A stretch of 64,000 bases of DNA from contig NW_022098069.1 in assembly GCF_002288925.2 (NCBI RefSeq), forward strand, positions 79,604,919 to 79,668,918. The letters are read 5' to 3'. The stretch is from Delphinapterus leucas (taxonomy: Eukaryota > Chordata > Mammalia > Artiodactyla > Monodontidae). The notes beneath the pieces were generated by a model. That model did no database searches. It saw only the letters and a program-made list of their open reading frames with translations, and was not told the DNA's origin. Made by a program: the position numbers and the translations under genes. Shown in pieces: positions 61,171 to 64,000 of this stretch; position 1 is the stretch's first letter; the number at the start of each line of letters is the position of its first letter.

Positions 61171-62849
61171 TACATATTTTTTTAAAATGTATGTGAGAGG
61201 AAGCCTCTCTTTATTCCCATTTCCCAGTTTGCATTGCAATGGAGATAACAACTTTCATGAAATGTAAAGTGGTTTGTCTGCTTTTGGTATTTGGAATAGC
61301 TACATAACTTTCAATAACATTTAACGTGCTACTGTATAGGTGACTCTCCAAAATGAGGAATATAGTGTACATATTACCACTTTTATAGAGTTCGTCCTTA
61401 TTTGTGATGCATCTCATGAAACTGATGCTACATTGAATATCATAACAAACAAACTGCTGTTTAAAAAATAACAAAATGTGGACAAAACAAAATGTGGACA
61501 ATACATTTTCAATATTTTTGCTAACTATAAAAATAGTACTATTTAAAAGGAACACACTAACAAAATATCAAGTTAATATTGTGACTGTACTGACTAAAAA
61601 TTTAAAGCAATCATCCATGGTATCTTCAGCACACATCACCATCATTTCTCTGTTTCTTTAGATTATTGGGATCCACCATTAAATACTGATAGGTTATTTG
61701 TAGCATTAATTGCCTTGTAAAAGAAATAACCTACTTTAAGAAAAACTTTGGACTTCCTATCTAATCTAGATTTAAAAGTATAATCATTTTAACTGTCAGA
61801 ATAAATTCCAAAGCTTTATCTTCTTTGACTAAACCGGAAATGGGGCCATTTGGGAAAAAAATGACAGCTTTCTTCTTTACTCCCCACAATAAGAAAACTA
61901 GCATAATAAATATTATACTGACCTTCAGGGCTTTATTATATTAAAAAAGAATCAGGAATAAATGTATAAAGGCAAGGTGGAAAGAGAAATACCATTTTTC
62001 ATAAAATCTGTGACTTTTAATTTTATATTTATTTTTCTAATAATCAAATTTTGAATTAAAAAGCATATATCTACTAGGCTATATAGAGACTCCATACTTA
62101 GAATTTTGAGGAGCTTTTAAGATTAGATTTAAAATTCAGAAGCAGTGCCAACATGGAATAAAGTAAGGTATACAGTGCCTCCACCCATCTACGTCATTTT
62201 TGATATTAGTTTTTCCTACAAAGATGTCTTTGCTGTTGAAAAGTTAGCTAAGATCTATGGGGAATGCACTCAACCATAGTAGACAATTAAAAAGATAGCA
62301 ATCATTTTTAAGTTTGAATTTGAAACTTCAAAGCTATGGAAAATATTTTAAATCATATATATTTATATGATTTGTAATCCATTTTCTTCTTGGAGTGGGT
62401 TTAATACTATATTTTAAGTTCCCAAGTCCTCACATAAAATGTAACCTCAAATTTTTATTGCCAAATTTTGATCAAAAACCCCTTTGAGAGAAATTTATGG
62501 ACAGTATATAAAAGGCATCATCAGCCATTCTTCTAATTTATTTATTATGCAAGAACCAAGCTGGAATTGCATAAAGATACAAATTAGATCACATTGTTTT
62601 GCATAAACTTCCCCCATGCCTTACCACAAAAGGATGGCTTTTCCTGAGTTATGCTTTGAAATTACACCTTGAATAAAACTTATAAACCCTAAACTAAACA
62701 GTTCTAAGAACCTGACTATTCTACCATTAGGTAAACTGTTGCAGATATTGAATAACATTGTACTCCCCCTTACGAGAGCCCTCTAATAAATTCAATTGTA
62801 AGTGACAGAAAAAAAAACTATATTTTTGTGCCAATTATTAATTCTTTCA
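61171..62849. other. AT-rich stretch, nothing assigned
   Basis: The 114-codon minus-strand frame at 61211-61555 is not recognised and has AT-rich, low-complexity composition. No repeat was identified. Confidence 0.4.
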
Positions 62850-63060
62850 TTTATTGGCTAAAGTTTTATTGACTTCCCAATATGTGGTGGTTACTACATC
62901 ATATCCAGTGGCCCCATCAGAGTAAACAAAAAGAACTCCTTAGCTTAAAGGGCTTAGTTCCAGTGAGGAGACATAAAATCAATAAATATACAGTGATGGA
63001 TAACATTAAATGCTATATAGAAAAACTAAGTAGGGTGAGGAGATAGACTACAGAAAAAAT
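62850..63060 (+). mobile_element. Ancient mammalian repeat fragment (same family as 24880)
   Basis: 'ttattgacttcccaatatgt', 'ggcttagttccagtgaggag' and 'taaatgctatatagaaaaac' fit the same old repeat. Confidence 0.5.
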
Positions 63061-63079
63061 AGGTTGTTTTTTGAAAACG

Positions 63080-63978
63080 TATTTATTTATTTTTTAATAT
63101 CTTTATTGGAGTATAATTGCTTTGCAATGGTATGTTAGTTTCTGCTTTATAACAAAGTGAATCAGCTGTACATATACATATATCCCCATATCTCCTCCCT
63201 CTGGAGTTTCCCTCCTATCTTCCTTTTCCCACCCCTCTAGGTGGTCACAAAGCACTGAGCTCAACTCCCTGTGCTATGCAGCTGCTTCCCACTAACTATT
63301 TTACGTTTGGTAGTGTATATATATACATGCCACACTCTCACTTTGTCCCAGCTTACTCTTGCCCCTTCCCGTGTCCTCAAGTCCACCCTCTACGTCTGCA
63401 TCTTTATTCCTGTCTTGCTGCTAGATTCTTCAGAACCTTTTTTCTTTTTTTAGATTCCATGTATATGTGTTAGAATACGTTATTTTTTTTCTCTTTCTGA
63501 TTACTTTACTCTGTATGACAGACTCTAGTTCCATCCACCTCATGACAAATAGCTCAATTTCATTTCTTTTTCTGGCTGAGTAATATTCCTTTGTATATAT
63601 GTGCCACATCTTCTTTATCCATTCTTCTGTTGATGGACACTTAGGTTGCTTCCATGCCCTGACTATTGTAAATAGAGCTGCAATGAACATTGTGGTACAC
63701 GACTCTTTGAACTATGGTTTTCTCAGAGTATATGCCCAGTAGTGGGATTGCTGGGTCGTATGGTAGTTCTATTTTTAGTTTTTTAAGAAACTTCCATACT
63801 GTTCTCCATAGTAGCTGTACCAATTTACATTCCCACCAACAGTGAAAGAGGGTTCCCTTTTCTCCACACCCTCTCCAGAATTTATTGTTTGTAGAGTTTT
63901 TGATGATGGCCATTCTGACTCGTGTGGGGTGATACCTCATTGTAGTTTTGATTTGCATTTCTCTAATAATTAGTGATG
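63080..63978 (-). mobile_element. Young L1, minus strand (3' UTR and ORF2 end)
   Basis: On the plus strand it reads as the inverted L1 3' end: tail at about 63080-63100, 'taacaaagtgaatcagctgt', and 'cttcccactaactattttac' (the inverse of the 'tagctagtgggaag' marker). The ORF2 C-terminus then reads out on the minus strand, including [13 protein letters not shown] (about 63830-63880) and [13 protein letters not shown] frameshift near 63690 splits it between frames 63641-63958 and 63430-63690, so it is inactive. The right end abuts an oppositely oriented L1 piece. Confidence 0.94.
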
Positions 63979-64000
63979 CTCAACATCACTAATTATTAGA
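63975..64000 (+). mobile_element. L1 piece in inverted orientation, cut by the window edge
   Basis: 'gatgctcaacatcactaatt' is plus-sense L1 ORF2 sequence just upstream of the point where the minus-strand L1 stops. The junction shares GATG. It continues beyond the window. Confidence 0.82.

Noticed and set aside
1..64000. CRISPR arrays, operons, riboswitches, phage or integron-type systems
   Set aside because: No spaced direct repeats or prokaryotic gene organisation; all repeats are mammalian retroelements, DNA transposons or microsatellites.

Overview
This window is nuclear DNA from a mammal, most probably a cetacean (whale or dolphin). The main evidence is eight copies of the tRNA-derived CHR-type SINE, whose head begins with a 'cttccctgg' motif and ends in an A-run. 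Several young L1 3' ends of the cetartiodactyl type, carrying the 'atagatagctagtg' motif, point the same way. I saw no BovB or Bov-tA-rich landscape, which would suggest a ruminant, and no PRE-1, which would suggest a pig. The DNA is AT-rich. Repeat family names below come from memory of consensus sequences; no search was run.

I find no intact protein-coding gene. The longest open frames all lie inside SINEs, L1 ORF2 remnants or LTRs. The only gene-derived sequence I recognise with confidence is a broken processed pseudogene of ERO1A (endoplasmic reticulum oxidoreductin 1 alpha) on the minus strand at about 14.05-14.64 kb. There is also a 42-nt antisense tRNA-Leu(CAA) fragment at 54.5 kb. A 120-bp segment at 21.05 kb has exon-like splice signals, but nothing shows that it is transcribed.

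Layout. 0-12 kb: an L1 fragment hit by a SINE, a 407-bp Tigger-like MITE, LTR remnants (one split by an L1 tail), and two SINEs inserted in series at the same target site. 13-17 kb: an L1 scrap, a SINE inside the ERO1A pseudogene, an ERV1-type solo LTR, and an MLT1 LTR. 17-28 kb: two antisense LTRs, microsatellites, MIR and other ancient repeats, and long unassigned AT-rich DNA. 28-31 kb: an old L1 with a second L1 nested in it. 32-36.4 kb: an ancient repeat carrying an AT/CA microsatellite, a young 5'-truncated L1 with clear target-site duplications and a 100-N assembly gap, then two LTRs. 36-53 kb: mostly unassigned, with MIRs, LTR remnants and one L1 tail. 53-60 kb: stacked old L1s, one carrying the tRNA fragment and one split by a MaLR element, plus two SINEs. 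60-64 kb: an L2, a Tigger MITE, and a young antisense L1 that meets an inverted L1 piece at the very end of the window.

Nothing here forms a pathway or operon. The content is a record of retrotransposition events ordered by nesting. I do not see a new biological system; the most unusual object is the tRNA-Leu fragment flanked by apparent target-site duplications.
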